Of a stretch of DNA of 64,000 bases, positions 19,223 through 28,330 are shown in pieces. The stretch covers positions 1 through 64,000 of the forward strand of contig NZ_CAMPJD010000016.1 of NCBI RefSeq assembly GCF_946886695.1, written 5' to 3'. The notes below the pieces were generated by a model. The model ran no database searches and was not told where the DNA came from. It saw only the letters and a list, made by a program, of their open reading frames with translations. Numbering within the stretch: the first letter of the stretch is position 1; each line of letters begins with the position of its first letter. The translations under genes were made by a program, and so were the position numbers. Source of the DNA: an uncultured Pseudoxanthomonas sp. Lineage in GTDB: Bacteria > Pseudomonadota > Gammaproteobacteria > Xanthomonadales > Xanthomonadaceae.

Positions 19223-19228
19223 ATTGTA
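19223..19228 (-). promoter_or_regulatory. -10 element of tdk, predicting a leaderless mRNA
   Basis: On the minus strand TACAAT is followed by six bases and the tdk ATG at 19216. A normal +1 about 7 bases after the -10 would fall on the start codon. No Shine-Dalgarno is seen. Confidence 0.5.
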
Positions 19229-19247
19229 AAACGGGCGGGCGCCCCGC

Positions 19248-19955
19248 TTATCCGCCTTCGGGCGGCTTCATCGGCTCCACTTCGCCCACGTCGACCTTGC
19301 CTCTCATGGGCGCCTTCCAGATCGCGTCCTGCAGCCGCCAGTAGTGCTCCGGCTGCCAGTACTTGCGGTCGTAGTACTGGTCGCCCCGCACCGTCATGCC
19401 GGTGCCGGCCAGCGGCCCGGTGTGGGGAATGATGGTGAGGTTGCCCACGTAGCCGACGCGGCTGCCGGTCATGTTGCGCGTGGCCCGCCGCAGGATCTTT
19501 TCCAGCCGCGGCTTGGCCGCCTCATCGCCGTATTCGGCCAGGATCGCCTGCCCGCGCTCGATGGCCTCCTTGCGCTGCACGTCGTCCAGCCGCGCCCAGT
19601 AGAACTCGCGCTGGGCGAGGAAGTCCGGATAGAGCCGTTCGGCCGCGATGTCCATCCATGCGTAGGCGATGGCGCGATCCTGCGCGACCCCGGTGCCCTG
19701 CCAGTACATGTCCGCGATGATCGCCTGCGAGGGCTTGTCGGCATGGAAGGCCGCGCGCTTGAACCGTTCCAGCGCGCCGGCATAGTCCTGCCGTTCGTAA
19801 GCGCGCGCGCCCTCCGACCGCCACCGCAGGTCCGGGTGCGCGGCCAGGAAGCCTTCGGTCAACACCGCCTGATCGAGCTTCGGCTCCTGGGCCGTCGCCG
19901 GCCGCATCGGCAACAGGGCCACCATGACCAGCACACAGCAACGGAAGGCATTCAT
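19248..19955 (-). CDS. Periplasmic Sel1/TPR-like repeat protein, unknown role
   Basis: 235-aa protein with a signal peptide ([22 protein letters not shown]) and a Sel1-like helical segment ([20 protein letters not shown]…[33 protein letters not shown]). The C-terminal part ([20 protein letters not shown]) is characteristic of a Xanthomonadaceae family of unknown function. Probably periplasmic. ATG 19955 is chosen because it starts the signal peptide; an earlier in-frame start at 20066 has no signal character. Confidence 0.75.
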   Translation of the reverse strand: MNAFRCCVLVMVALLPMRPATAQEPKLDQAVLTEGFLAAHPDLRWRSEGARAYERQDYAGALERFKRAAFHADKPSQAIIADMYWQGTGVAQDRAIAYAWMDIAAERLYPDFLAQREFYWARLDDVQRKEAIERGQAILAEYGDEAAKPRLEKILRRATRNMTGSRVGYVGNLTIIPHTGPLAGTGMTVRGDQYYDRKYWQPEHYWRLQDAIWKAPMRGKVDVGEVEPMKPPEGG

Positions 19956-20052
19956 GGCGGTACGCCTGCATCCGGAAGCCTGGAGTGTCGACATGCTAGG
20001 AGAAGCAGGGCGCCGTTGTCTGTAAACTGATGGCCTACGCAGAAGTACTCCC

Positions 20053-22029
20053 ATGCACGGTCTCAACCCCCCCCAACGCGCCGCCGTCCTTCACAGCAAG
20101 GGCCCCTTGCTGGTGCTCGCGGGCGCCGGCAGCGGCAAGACGCGTGTGATCGTGGAGAAGATCGCGCACCTGATCGCCGGCAATCACTTCCCGGCGCGCC
20201 GGATCGCAGCGATCACCTTTACCAACAAGTCCGCCAAGGAAATGCGGGAACGCGTGTCCAAGCGGATCAAGGGCGACGCGGCCGAAGGGCTGACGATCTG
20301 CACCTTCCATGCGCTCGGGCTGAAGTTCCTGCAGATCGAACACGCCGCCGTGGGCCTCAAGCGTGGCTTCTCCATCTTCGACGCCGACGACGCCAGTGCA
20401 CAGGTGAAAGACCTGATGTACGGTGCCAAGCCCGACGACGTGGAAGCGGCGAAGAACCTGATCTCCCGCGCGAAGAACGCCGGCCTGTCGCCCGAAGAGG
20501 CCCTTGCCGAAGCACGCACCAACCGCGAGAAGGAAGCCGCACTGCTGTACCAGCGCTACCAGGACCGGCTGACCACGTTCAATGCGGTGGACTTCGACGA
20601 CCTGATCCGCCTGCCGGTGCAGATCCTGGAGAACAATCCCGAAATCACCGCGGCATGGCGCGAGCGGATCGGCTACCTGCTGGTCGACGAATGCCAGGAC
20701 ACCAACGACGCGCAATACCGCCTGCTGAAAGCCATCGCCGGTGAACGCGGCGACTTCACCTGCGTGGGCGACGACGACCAGAGCATCTACGCGTGGCGCG
20801 GCGCGAACCCCGACAACCTGTTGCAGATGGCGAAGGACTACCCGGCTCTGCAGATCGTCAAGCTGGAGCAGAACTACCGTTGCAGCAACCGCGTACTGCG
20901 CGCGGCCAATGCGTTGATCGCCAACAATCCGCACGAACATCCGAAGGCGCTGTGGAGCGATCAGGCAGATGGCGAGCGCATCCGCGTTTGGGAATGCCGC
21001 GACAATGAGCACGAGGCGGAGAAGGTCGCCGCTGAGATCTCGTTCGTGCATGCATCCAAGAGCGCGGCGTGGAGCGACTTCTGCATCCTGTTCCGCGGCA
21101 ACCATCAGTCGCGCGCGCTGGAAAAGGCGCTGCAGCTGCTGCGTATTCCCTACCACCTGACCGGCGGCACCGCGTTCCTGGAGCGGCAGGAAGTGAAGGA
21201 CGCGATGTCGTGGCTGCGCCTGCTGGTGAACCCGGACGATGACGCCGCCTTCCTGCGTGCCGTGCAGTCGCCCAAGCGCGAAGTCGGCGCCACGTCGCTG
21301 GCGAAACTCGCCGAGATGGCGCAGCACGCACACCTGCCGCTGTCACGCGCGGCCGAGTCGATGGGCGCACTGAAGGCGCTGCCACCACGCGCGGCCAATG
21401 GCCTCAGTGCCTTTGTCGACATCATCCGCGACCTGCGCCGGCATGCCGAGGAACTGCCGCCTGCCGACCTGGTGCGCCGATTGAGCGAACGCTCCGGGCT
21501 GCTCGCCGACCTGCGCGCGCAGTGCAAGGACGAAGCCTCGTTCCAGCGCCGCCGCGCCAACCTGGACGAACTGGCGGACTGGTTCGAAGGGGGTCCGCGT
21601 GGCAGTTCGGCCGGCGACCTCGCCGCCCAGCTCGCGCTGCTGTCGCGCAACGACAAGGACGACGGCGGCAACCAGGTGCGCCTGATGAGCCTGCACGCAG
21701 CGAAGGGACTGGAGTTCCGCTACGTCTTCATCGTCGGTTGCGAGGACGGCACGCTGCCGCACGAGACCAGCGTGGAGGAAGGCAACCTGCAGGAAGAGCG
21801 GCGCCTGATGTACGTGGGGATCACCCGCGCCAAGGAACAGCTGTGGCTGAGCCACAACCGCGAAACGCGTCGCTTCGGCGAACGCCTGCGCCTGCAGCCC
21901 AGCCGCTTCATCGATGAACTGCCTGCCGACGAACTCCAGCGCGACGGTGCAGACCCGGTGGCGGATGCGGAACGCAAGAAGGAGCGCGCCAGCGCCGGCC
22001 TGGCCGCGATCCAGGCGATGTTCGACTGA
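20053..22029 (+). CDS. rep: ATP-dependent DNA helicase Rep
   Basis: 658-aa superfamily 1A 3'-5' helicase that helps replication forks pass protein blocks and restart. Motif I is GAGSGKT (about 24-30), Ia AITFTNKSAKEMRERV, II VDECQDTN, III GDDDQSIYAWRGA, IV-V (RLMSLHAAKGLEFRYVFIVG) and VI YVGITRAKEQL. Length and the LNPPQRAAV start match Rep rather than UvrD (about 720 aa). Confidence 0.93.
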   Translation: MHGLNPPQRAAVLHSKGPLLVLAGAGSGKTRVIVEKIAHLIAGNHFPARRIAAITFTNKSAKEMRERVSKRIKGDAAEGLTICTFHALGLKFLQIEHAAVGLKRGFSIFDADDASAQVKDLMYGAKPDDVEAAKNLISRAKNAGLSPEEALAEARTNREKEAALLYQRYQDRLTTFNAVDFDDLIRLPVQILENNPEITAAWRERIGYLLVDECQDTNDAQYRLLKAIAGERGDFTCVGDDDQSIYAWRGANPDNLLQMAKDYPALQIVKLEQNYRCSNRVLRAANALIANNPHEHPKALWSDQADGERIRVWECRDNEHEAEKVAAEISFVHASKSAAWSDFCILFRGNHQSRALEKALQLLRIPYHLTGGTAFLERQEVKDAMSWLRLLVNPDDDAAFLRAVQSPKREVGATSLAKLAEMAQHAHLPLSRAAESMGALKALPPRAANGLSAFVDIIRDLRRHAEELPPADLVRRLSERSGLLADLRAQCKDEASFQRRRANLDELADWFEGGPRGSSAGDLAAQLALLSRNDKDDGGNQVRLMSLHAAKGLEFRYVFIVGCEDGTLPHETSVEEGNLQEERRLMYVGITRAKEQLWLSHNRETRRFGERLRLQPSRFIDELPADELQRDGADPVADAERKKERASAGLAAIQAMFD

Positions 22030-22087
22030 GCCACGCAGCGCGTGCTTGCGCTACGCTGCGCGGCATCGCAGGCAAGCGGAGCGCGAC

Positions 22088-22474
22088 ATGACACGCGACA
22101 GCAGGATATGGCGGTGGATCGGATTCCTGATCGCCTTCGTCGGCGTAGGCTTCCCCTACTGGCAACTCGCCCCGGAACTGGCCGGGTTGCCGCGCGCCCT
22201 CTACGGCCCCGGGCTGGTGGCGGTCGGCGTGGTGGCCATGCTGCTGCGCGCATTCGGCACCGGGCGCTTCCTGCCACTGTGGCTGTTGATCGCGATGGCC
22301 GTGCCGGCCGCAGTCCTCGTGCGGCTCGGCCTGAACGCCCTGCGTGGCATGGAAGGTCCCGGCCTGGCAATCGCCGATGTCGCCGTCGGCCTGGTACTGG
22401 GATTGGCGACCGCCTTCATCGGCATGCTCGTCGGCAGCCTGTTCCTGCTGCGCAGCAGCCGGCGCCCCGGGTGA
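22088..22474 (+). CDS. Small integral membrane protein, unknown
   Basis: 128-aa protein with about four hydrophobic helices (GFLIAFVGVGFPYWQL, LVAVGVVAMLLRAF, PLWLLIAMAVPAAVLV, VGLVLGLATAFIGMLVGSLFLL). ATG 22088. Follows rep on the same strand by 58 bases. Family not recognised. Confidence 0.6.
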   Translation: MTRDSRIWRWIGFLIAFVGVGFPYWQLAPELAGLPRALYGPGLVAVGVVAMLLRAFGTGRFLPLWLLIAMAVPAAVLVRLGLNALRGMEGPGLAIADVAVGLVLGLATAFIGMLVGSLFLLRSSRRPG

Positions 22475-22508
22475 TGTCCTCCATTCGACCTACTGACAAG
22501 GTACACCT

Positions 22509-22883
22509 ATGACACCGCACCTGTCCGGAATCCGCCAGATCGCCATCACCGTGAGCGACGTGGAGGCTGCGCTGGGCTTCTATCGCGATGCACTGGGGCT
22601 GGCGTTCCTGTTCCAGCCCGCCGCGCAGCTGGCATTCCTTGATGCCGGCGGCATTCGCCTGATGCTGACCACGCCGCAGGGCGCGGGCGCGGTGGGTGCC
22701 AACTCGATCCTCTACTTCACGGTGCAGGACATCGCCTCCACCCAGGCGACGCTGGTCGCGCGCGGCGCGACGGAAGAACGGCCACCACAACTCGCCGCAC
22801 GCATGCCGGACCACGAACTCTGGACCGGTTTCCTGCGTGATCCGGACGGCAACCTGGTGGGATTGATGGAAGAGAAGCGCTGA
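22509..22883 (+). CDS. VOC-family (glyoxalase/bleomycin-resistance fold) protein
   Basis: 124-aa single-unit vicinal-oxygen-chelate protein. The opening IRQIAITVSDVEAALGFYRDALGLAF and closing WTGFLRDPDGNLVGLMEE are typical, with a metal-ligand-like His in DHELW and Glu near the C-terminus. Substrate unknown; many such proteins are small detoxifying enzymes. A GACAAGG lies just upstream of the ATG. Confidence 0.85.
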   Translation: MTPHLSGIRQIAITVSDVEAALGFYRDALGLAFLFQPAAQLAFLDAGGIRLMLTTPQGAGAVGANSILYFTVQDIASTQATLVARGATEERPPQLAARMPDHELWTGFLRDPDGNLVGLMEEKR

Positions 22884-22899
22884 CGCACCTCGGGTGCGC

Positions 22900-24336
22900 T
22901 CACCGCACCAGCGCGGGCGGCTCGCGCGCAGGCTCGGCGGACGAAGGCGGCGGAGGCGCCACGTGCAACGGTTGTTCCTCCCGCGCTGCCAGTTCCCGCG
23001 CGACATCCGCCTGGAACTGACGGGCCCACGGGCCGCGAAGGTATTCGCTGACGACGGCTGCCATCGGGTCGCCTCCGTTCGCCGCGCCTGCCCGTGACAC
23101 CCGCTCCACGATCTCATTCAGCCCGGGCCAGAGGGAGCGATCCCCAGCCTCGTCGACATGTCCGCCCCCGGCCTTCTCTGGCGCCTGCAGCGATGTCCCG
23201 GTCCGGCGCTCGATCCGCGCATCGAGCGCCTCGTCGATCGGCTGCTTGCGGTTGCAGTCGTCGACCACGCTGCGCCGGCAAAGCTGTTCCGGCGCCAGCG
23301 TGTCCACATGGTCGCGCACGCCGTCCCGGTCGTAGCCACGCGTGCCGTACATGCCACCCATGTGCTGGTCGGAGCGATGGATCACGTACTGGTCAGGGTC
23401 CTCCGGAAGCGGACGCTTCTCCAGATAGGGTGTGTCGCTGAGCCGGTTGAGGAACTCCACGCCCAGATTGAAGCTCAGCGTGCCCAAGCCGTTGCGCTGG
23501 TACGTATCGCCGATGTCGCTATGGCAACCCGCCACCCATGCGTTGTAGTTGCGATGGTCTTCGCTGAAACCCGGGGAAACATGCTGGCTGGAGGGGAAAA
23601 GGTCGCGGCGCTCATGCTGTGCCGTGATCTGCAAGGTGGACAGCGTCGAGGGCGGAAGGCGCCGGTCGTGCTCCTCGACCCCCGTCGACACGGGATCAAA
23701 GAGCAACGCGACTTGCGGCGTTCTCCCCGGCTCCACGAGCAGGGGACGGTCCGCATACTGGATGCTCACGATGAGTTTTTCCGCGTCACGCTCCACCTTC
23801 ACGCCCATCGGATCGCGGATGCCTCGCTCGTGCACCATGCGCTCCAGAGCCGCAATCCCCTCCCCCCCACGGCTGAAACCCACGCCCGCAATCCGGATCT
23901 GCGCCCGGGGATCTTCATCGAGCCATTTCTTAGCCTGCTCGCAAAGCTGCAGATAGGCCGTCTCGACCCGCTCATCGAATGTATGGCCGAAGCGGCCGTC
24001 CCACAGCTTTTCAGGCTTCTTAAGTAGGCCATTCTGGGTATAGGTGCCCTCTACATATCCCGCTGCGATGCGCGCCGGCTTTCTTTCTTCGATCTGGTCA
24101 TACAGCTTGGCGACGGCGCTCCATTTCTCTGGCTCGTCGTCGAACATGCTATTGCCGGTACCGTCCATCGTCGCAACATACAGTCGTTCGCGCGGACGAT
24201 CTTCCCGAAGGAGAACAGGGATACGGAGCTGCGTCAAAGCCTCCTCGGCGCTACGATAACTCTCGGGACCCTCGGCACCGACAATCTCGATGTCGACACC
24301 GCCATCGCGCGGCTGCGAGTTGTGGACTGAACCCAT
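22900..24336 (-). CDS. DUF2235 (Tle1-like) alpha/beta-hydrolase, candidate secreted phospholipase effector
   Basis: 478-aa protein with the marks of the DUF2235/Tle1 lipases used as type VI secretion toxins: DGTGNS near residue 58, nucleophile elbow GFSRG (Ser155), LLFDPVSTGV (Asp214) and GCHSDIGDTY (His272), a complete Ser-Asp-His triad. No signal peptide or membrane segment, as expected for an effector exported by a contact-dependent machine. The C-terminus is Pro-rich (PPPPSSAEPAREPP) and shows no obvious T4SS (XVIPCD) signal. ATG 24336 is preferred because AAGGAG lies 8 bases upstream; a GTG at 24345 would also be in frame. The upstream lipoprotein gene ends 16 bases before it. No vgrG, PAAR or Hcp gene is in the window, so delivery is inferred. 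Confidence 0.75.
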   Translation of the reverse strand: MGSVHNSQPRDGGVDIEIVGAEGPESYRSAEEALTQLRIPVLLREDRPRERLYVATMDGTGNSMFDDEPEKWSAVAKLYDQIEERKPARIAAGYVEGTYTQNGLLKKPEKLWDGRFGHTFDERVETAYLQLCEQAKKWLDEDPRAQIRIAGVGFSRGGEGIAALERMVHERGIRDPMGVKVERDAEKLIVSIQYADRPLLVEPGRTPQVALLFDPVSTGVEEHDRRLPPSTLSTLQITAQHERRDLFPSSQHVSPGFSEDHRNYNAWVAGCHSDIGDTYQRNGLGTLSFNLGVEFLNRLSDTPYLEKRPLPEDPDQYVIHRSDQHMGGMYGTRGYDRDGVRDHVDTLAPEQLCRRSVVDDCNRKQPIDEALDARIERRTGTSLQAPEKAGGGHVDEAGDRSLWPGLNEIVERVSRAGAANGGDPMAAVVSEYLRGPWARQFQADVARELAAREEQPLHVAPPPPSSAEPAREPPALVR

Positions 24337-24352
24337 GACGAGCACTCCTTGC

Positions 24353-24967
24353 TCAGTACGTGCGGCTGAATACCTTGATCAGGTCGTCGCGGAAATCACT
24401 GTGCGGACGATCCGGAAACTGCGGCTTCTTCAACGCGATCATGGCCCGCATGTAGACGTTGATGGTCCGATCGTTCACCTCCAGGATGATCCCAGGTGTC
24501 CCGCTGGTCGCAGGATCCAGGGCATCTTCCCGTGCGACATGGTGTCGTATCAACTCATCCCGGAAAATTTCACCGATATCGATCTCGGCCTCAAGCGGCG
24601 CCCCGTCCTTAGAGCGCCAGGTGACGCGGGCCGGGGGCGGGAAGTTCGGGATGGGGCCACGGCCTGCACTCAGCAGCTTCTCGAGCGATCGCCCATACGA
24701 TTCGACCGCGGGCGACGGCCTGTCTTCCGCTCCATGCCTGAAACCACGGTAGACGATCTCGCAGGATTGGGTGTCGAAGCAGTGGCCGCCGAAATAATGC
24801 GCCCTGAACTTCAGCGGCCATTCGGCGCCGACGTTGGTGTAGTGGCCCTCTGGCAGCGCCGAAGAAGGACCGGATGAGGTCGATGTGGACATGGTGGCGT
24901 GGCATCCTGTCGTGGCAACGGAGATCAGCGCGCTGGTGGCGAGGTTCCGGAGAAGGCGTCGTTCCAT
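24353..24967 (-). CDS. Lipoprotein, probable immunity protein to the adjacent Tle1-like lipase
   Basis: 204-aa protein with a lipoprotein signal (ALISVATTGC, lipidated Cys22) and a mature domain with PLKFRAHYFGGHCF and PPARVTWRSKDGAPLEAEIDIGE. Two cysteines (in GGHCFDTQSCE) may form a disulfide. A periplasmic lipoprotein coded immediately next to a Tle1-like lipase is the usual arrangement for Tli-type immunity; the middle part resembles DUF3304-like immunity lipoproteins, but that match is by eye only. Immunity before effector in one short operon would protect the producer first. Confidence 0.65.
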   Translation of the reverse strand: MERRLLRNLATSALISVATTGCHATMSTSTSSGPSSALPEGHYTNVGAEWPLKFRAHYFGGHCFDTQSCEIVYRGFRHGAEDRPSPAVESYGRSLEKLLSAGRGPIPNFPPPARVTWRSKDGAPLEAEIDIGEIFRDELIRHHVAREDALDPATSGTPGIILEVNDRTINVYMRAMIALKKPQFPDRPHSDFRDDLIKVFSRTY

Positions 24968-25127
24968 GATGGCATTCCTAGCCTGTCGGCGATGCCGACG
25001 TTAGCGTGGGTCGGCATTGCCTGCAATCATCGCTGGAAGGTATTCACATGAACCTGCTCTCTCATTTCCCTCGCGCTCGATGATGTGATCGATGCGAAAG
25101 TTGGAATGTGAGAAGCATAGGGGCAAC

Positions 25128-25670
25128 ATGAACATGGCGAGCGATGCACGATTGACACTGCTGGCGTCGTACAACCAATGGATGAACCGGCGCCTGTACG
25201 ATGCGGCCGCGACATTGCCGGATGAAACGCTGGCCGAGGATCGCGGCGCGTTCTTCGGTTCCGTGCTTGGCACGCTGAATCATCTGGTCGTGGCCGACAC
25301 GATCTGGCTCAAGCGGTTCGCATCCGCCACGGACGCCTCGGATGTGCTCGCCGCACTGGACGACACCTCGATGCCGACCGCACTCGACGCCATGCCTTAC
25401 CCGACGCTTCCAGCGCTGCGCGCCCGGCGCGAATGGCTGGATGCATTGATCCTGCGCTGGGTGGACACGCTCACGCCGGCACAGTTGTCGTCCCGCCTGA
25501 CTTACACCAATACGAAGGGAGCCACGTTCACGCGCAACGTCGAGGGGCTGCTCACGCACCTGTTCAACCACCAGACCCATCACCGTGGGCAGGTCACCAC
25601 CTTGCTGTCGCAAGCGGGTGTCGAAGTGGGCGTGACCGACCTGCTGACGCTGGTGCCGGACGAAGGCTGA
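25128..25670 (+). CDS. DinB-family protein
   Basis: 180-aa four-helix-bundle protein of the DinB/YfiT superfamily. Metal-binding histidines are seen in LNHLVVAD and in NHQTHHRGQ. The typical opening LLASYNQWMNRRLYDAAATLP is present. These proteins are often thiol-dependent metalloenzymes or damage-inducible proteins of unknown substrate. ATG 25128 is preferred; 25134 and 25092 are in-frame alternatives. Confidence 0.85.
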   Translation: MNMASDARLTLLASYNQWMNRRLYDAAATLPDETLAEDRGAFFGSVLGTLNHLVVADTIWLKRFASATDASDVLAALDDTSMPTALDAMPYPTLPALRARREWLDALILRWVDTLTPAQLSSRLTYTNTKGATFTRNVEGLLTHLFNHQTHHRGQVTTLLSQAGVEVGVTDLLTLVPDEG

Positions 25671-25673
25671 CGC

Positions 25674-26327
25674 TTAGTCTTTGCGGGTCGCGAGCAGATC
25701 GGCCAATTGTTCGCGCAACGCCGTAACCTCGCCTTCCAACGCCGCGACGCGCGCTTCGAGTTCCGCATTCGCGGGCTCGCCGGCGAGCGAGGCGGACGGC
25801 AGCCGTGCCGCGATCGCGGCCACGTCCACCGGGCCGCCGAGCAGGTGCATGTAACGGTCCTCACGCTGGCCGGGCCCGCGCGGGATCTGCACGACCAGCG
25901 CAGGCTCGCGCTGGATCAGGCGCTCGAGGTGATGGCGCACGTCATCGGCATCGGCGAACTTGCACAGCCGCTCACTGCGCGCGAGCAGTTCGTGCACGGT
26001 CTGCGCGCCGCGCAGCATCAGCAAGCCCAGCAGCGCCGCCTGCTGTTGCGGAATGCCGAAGAAGGCCGCCGTTCGATGCTCGTAGCGCTCGGCGCGCGAG
26101 GAGAACACCTGCTTCGCCAACCCCTTCTGCTCCAGCTGACGCAACGCGTGGTTCACCGCGCCATGGTCCAGCGCCATCACCGGATCGCGCGCGGTCTTCT
26201 GGTTGGCGGCGACCTGCGCGGCGTTCACCGTCAGCGGATAGGTCTCCGGCGTGGTGGCTTCCTTCTCGATCAGACAGCCCAGCAGGCGGGCCTCGGCGGC
26301 ATTCAGGACGGGGGTGGTGTCTTCCAT
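25674..26327 (-). CDS. YceH-family (DUF480/UPF0502) protein
   Basis: 217-aa protein with the family opening [25 protein letters not shown], two winged-helix-like halves, and a C-terminal coiled coil ([21 protein letters not shown]). Function is not established. It is convergent with the DinB-family gene, with 3 bases between stops. The ATG at 26327 is chosen by comparison with the family start; an upstream in-frame ATG at 26420 would overlap the acid phosphatase promoter. Confidence 0.88.
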   Translation of the reverse strand: MEDTTPVLNAAEARLLGCLIEKEATTPETYPLTVNAAQVAANQKTARDPVMALDHGAVNHALRQLEQKGLAKQVFSSRAERYEHRTAAFFGIPQQQAALLGLLMLRGAQTVHELLARSERLCKFADADDVRHHLERLIQREPALVVQIPRGPGQREDRYMHLLGGPVDVAAIAARLPSASLAGEPANAELEARVAALEGEVTALREQLADLLATRKD

Positions 26328-26443
26328 GGGAAACCGATATCGGATGCGAGGGCGTGAAGGATAACCCGTGCCCTGCGCGGCACCTGACACCCGCTGCAAC
26401 ACAGGTTCGCTAGAATCCACGCACCTTGAAGACCGGATTGCCC

Positions 26444-27352
26444 ATGCGCGTTTCCCTGCTTGCCGCCGGCCTGGCGGTTTCGTTGCTGACCCTGTCCGCG
26501 TGCAAGCGCACCGAACCCGCGGCCGCGCCAGCGGATTCCGCTGCGCCCGCCGCCGCTGTGACGCCGGTGAAGCCGGCCGGCGCGCACGACAACCTCAACG
26601 CCGTGGCATGGGTGCAGACCTCGGTGGAATACCGTGCGATCACCACGCAGACCTTCCGTGCCGCCGCCGATCACCTGGATGCCGCACTGAAGGAAAAGAA
26701 CTGGGATGCGCTGGTGCCCGACGAGCGCGGCAACGCCGCCACCGGACTGAAGCCGGCCGTGGTGATGGATGTGGACGAGACGGTACTGGACAACTCGCCC
26801 TACCAGGCCCGCCTTATCCGGGACGGCAAGGAATACGACGAGATCAGCTGGGACCAGTGGGTCGCGGAGAAGAAAGCCAAGCCGTTGCCGGGCGTGGTGG
26901 ACTTCGCCAAAGCCGCGGCCGAAAAGGGCGTGACCATCCTCTACATCTCCAACCGCGCCGTGCACCTGAAGGAAGCCACGCTGGCCAACCTGCGCGACGC
27001 TGGCCTGCCGGTCGCAGACGACAGCGTGTTCCTCGGCCTGGGCACGGTGCTGGAGGGCTGTGAGCAGAACGGCAGCGAGAAGAACTGCCGCCGCCGCCTG
27101 GCGGGGCAGAAATACCGCGTGCTGATGCAGTTCGGCGACCAGATCGGCGACTTCACCGAAGTGATGGCCAACACCCGCGAAGGCCGACAGGCCTTGTTCG
27201 ACGAATACGACGACTGGTTCGGCGAGCGCTGGTGGATGCTCCCCAACCCGACCTACGGCTCGTGGGAACCCGCGCTCTTCAACAACGCCTGGGACCAGCC
27301 GGCGGCCGCCCGCACGCAGGCCAAGCGCGACGCGCTGGACTACGCGCCGTGA
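26444..27352 (+). CDS. HAD-type acid phosphatase lipoprotein (e(P4)-like 5'-nucleotidase)
   Basis: 302-aa protein with lipobox LTLSAC (Cys20), an Ala/Pro-rich linker and a class C acid phosphatase domain: DVDETVLDN (Asp109 nucleophile, Asp111), YISNR and the acidic FGDQIGDF. Members in the outer membrane release phosphate from nucleotides, e.g. NMN/NAD salvage in Haemophilus. TAGAAT at 26411-26416 is a likely -10. A TTG at 26426 is in frame but ATG 26444 gives the normal signal peptide. pyrF overlaps its stop by 4 bases. Confidence 0.88.
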   Translation: MRVSLLAAGLAVSLLTLSACKRTEPAAAPADSAAPAAAVTPVKPAGAHDNLNAVAWVQTSVEYRAITTQTFRAAADHLDAALKEKNWDALVPDERGNAATGLKPAVVMDVDETVLDNSPYQARLIRDGKEYDEISWDQWVAEKKAKPLPGVVDFAKAAAEKGVTILYISNRAVHLKEATLANLRDAGLPVADDSVFLGLGTVLEGCEQNGSEKNCRRRLAGQKYRVLMQFGDQIGDFTEVMANTREGRQALFDEYDDWFGERWWMLPNPTYGSWEPALFNNAWDQPAAARTQAKRDALDYAP

Positions 27353-28074
27353 GCGCGCGCGGCCCGGTCGCGCTGACGGCGCGCGAGCGCCTGATCTTCG
27401 CGCTGGACGCGCCGTCCGGTGCCGAAGCGCTGGCGTGGGTCGACCGGCTGGGCGATGCGGTGCAGTTCTACAAGATCGGCATGGAACTCCTGGCCAGCGG
27501 CGACTACTTCACGGTGCTGGACGAGCTCGCCCGGCGCGAGAAGCGCGTGTTCGTCGACCTGAAGTTCTTCGACATCCCGGCCACCGTCGCCGGGGTGATC
27601 CGTGGCCTGTCGCGCTGGCCGGTGACCTACGCGACCATCCACGGCTGGCACGCCGGCATGATGGAAGCGGCCGCCGAAGCCCGTGGGGCTGACCTGCGCC
27701 TGCTCGCGGTAACGGTGCTGACCTCGATGGACGGCAGCGACCTGCGCGCCATGGGCATCAACAGTGGCGAAGCTGCCGACATCGTCGTGCAACGTGCGCT
27801 TGCCGCGCAGGCTTCCGGCATCGATGGCGTGATCTGCTCCGGGCAGGAAGCCGGCGTGATCCGCGCCGCTGCGGGCGCCGGCTTCTCCATTGTCTGCCCC
27901 GGCATCCGCCCGGGCGGCCCGGTGGGCGACGACCAGAAGCGCACCGTCGGCGTGGCCGAAGCGTTTGCCCTGGGTGCAGACGCCATCGTGGTGGGCCGGC
28001 CGATCAGCAAGGCAACCGATCCGCGCGCCGCCGCCGAGGCGATCCAGCTGGAAATCGCTGGTGCCATCAAATAA
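27349..28074 (+). CDS. pyrF: Orotidine 5'-phosphate decarboxylase
   Basis: 241-aa enzyme of UMP synthesis. The catalytic cluster VDLKFFDIP (Lys and the two Asp) is present, with the N-terminal LIFALDAPS and the phosphate-binding [11 protein letters not shown] near the end. It uses GTG 27349, overlapping the phosphatase stop (GTGA), so translation is coupled. The link with an acid phosphatase/nucleotidase suggests a nucleotide-salvage theme. Confidence 0.93.
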   Translation: MSARGPVALTARERLIFALDAPSGAEALAWVDRLGDAVQFYKIGMELLASGDYFTVLDELARREKRVFVDLKFFDIPATVAGVIRGLSRWPVTYATIHGWHAGMMEAAAEARGADLRLLAVTVLTSMDGSDLRAMGINSGEAADIVVQRALAAQASGIDGVICSGQEAGVIRAAAGAGFSIVCPGIRPGGPVGDDQKRTVGVAEAFALGADAIVVGRPISKATDPRAAAEAIQLEIAGAIK

Positions 28075-28100
28075 TTCAATAACTTGCATATACTTATTTC

Positions 28101-28242
28101 AGGTATTGCCTTAGCATTCGGGCGCAGGTAGGCTGTGTCCATCCGGCCCTTGGGTCGGAGATGTGCCACAACACTTCGTCCTCCGGCTTCGGCCGGACTT
28201 CAGGAGGTCCGCGGGGTCGCAAGACACCCGGCCTCCTTTTTT
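28101..28242 (+). ncRNA. Candidate small RNA or leader ending in a terminator
   Basis: The 256 bp between pyrF and the next lipoprotein hold no ORF but contain AT-rich promoter-like sequence (CATATACTTATTTC, TTAGCATTCG) followed by a structured GC-rich stretch (TCCGGCTTCGGCCGGA stem) and a strong terminator at 28202-28242. This could be a short transcript of about 130 nt, or simply the pyrF terminator region. Start and strand are approximate. Confidence 0.3.
28202..28242 (+). terminator. Rho-independent terminator after pyrF
   Basis: AGGAGGTCCGCGGGGT pairs, with small bulges, with ACACCCGGCCTCCT around a CGCAAG loop and is followed by six T. It ends either the pyrF unit or the candidate small RNA. 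Confidence 0.8.
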
Positions 28243-28330
28243 ATTGCCTGCGCGGCGAGTTGCGACGGCCATGCTTGCCGCCTTCCCCCGCTGCCGTGAA
28301 GATGCAGGGAGACTGGGGAGTCACCGCATC

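Noticed and set aside
22900..24336. Type IV secretion (XVIPCD) effector rather than T6SS
   Set aside because: The C-terminus is a short Pro-rich tail without the conserved XVIPCD blocks; T6SS-type remains the better analogy, though delivery is unproven.
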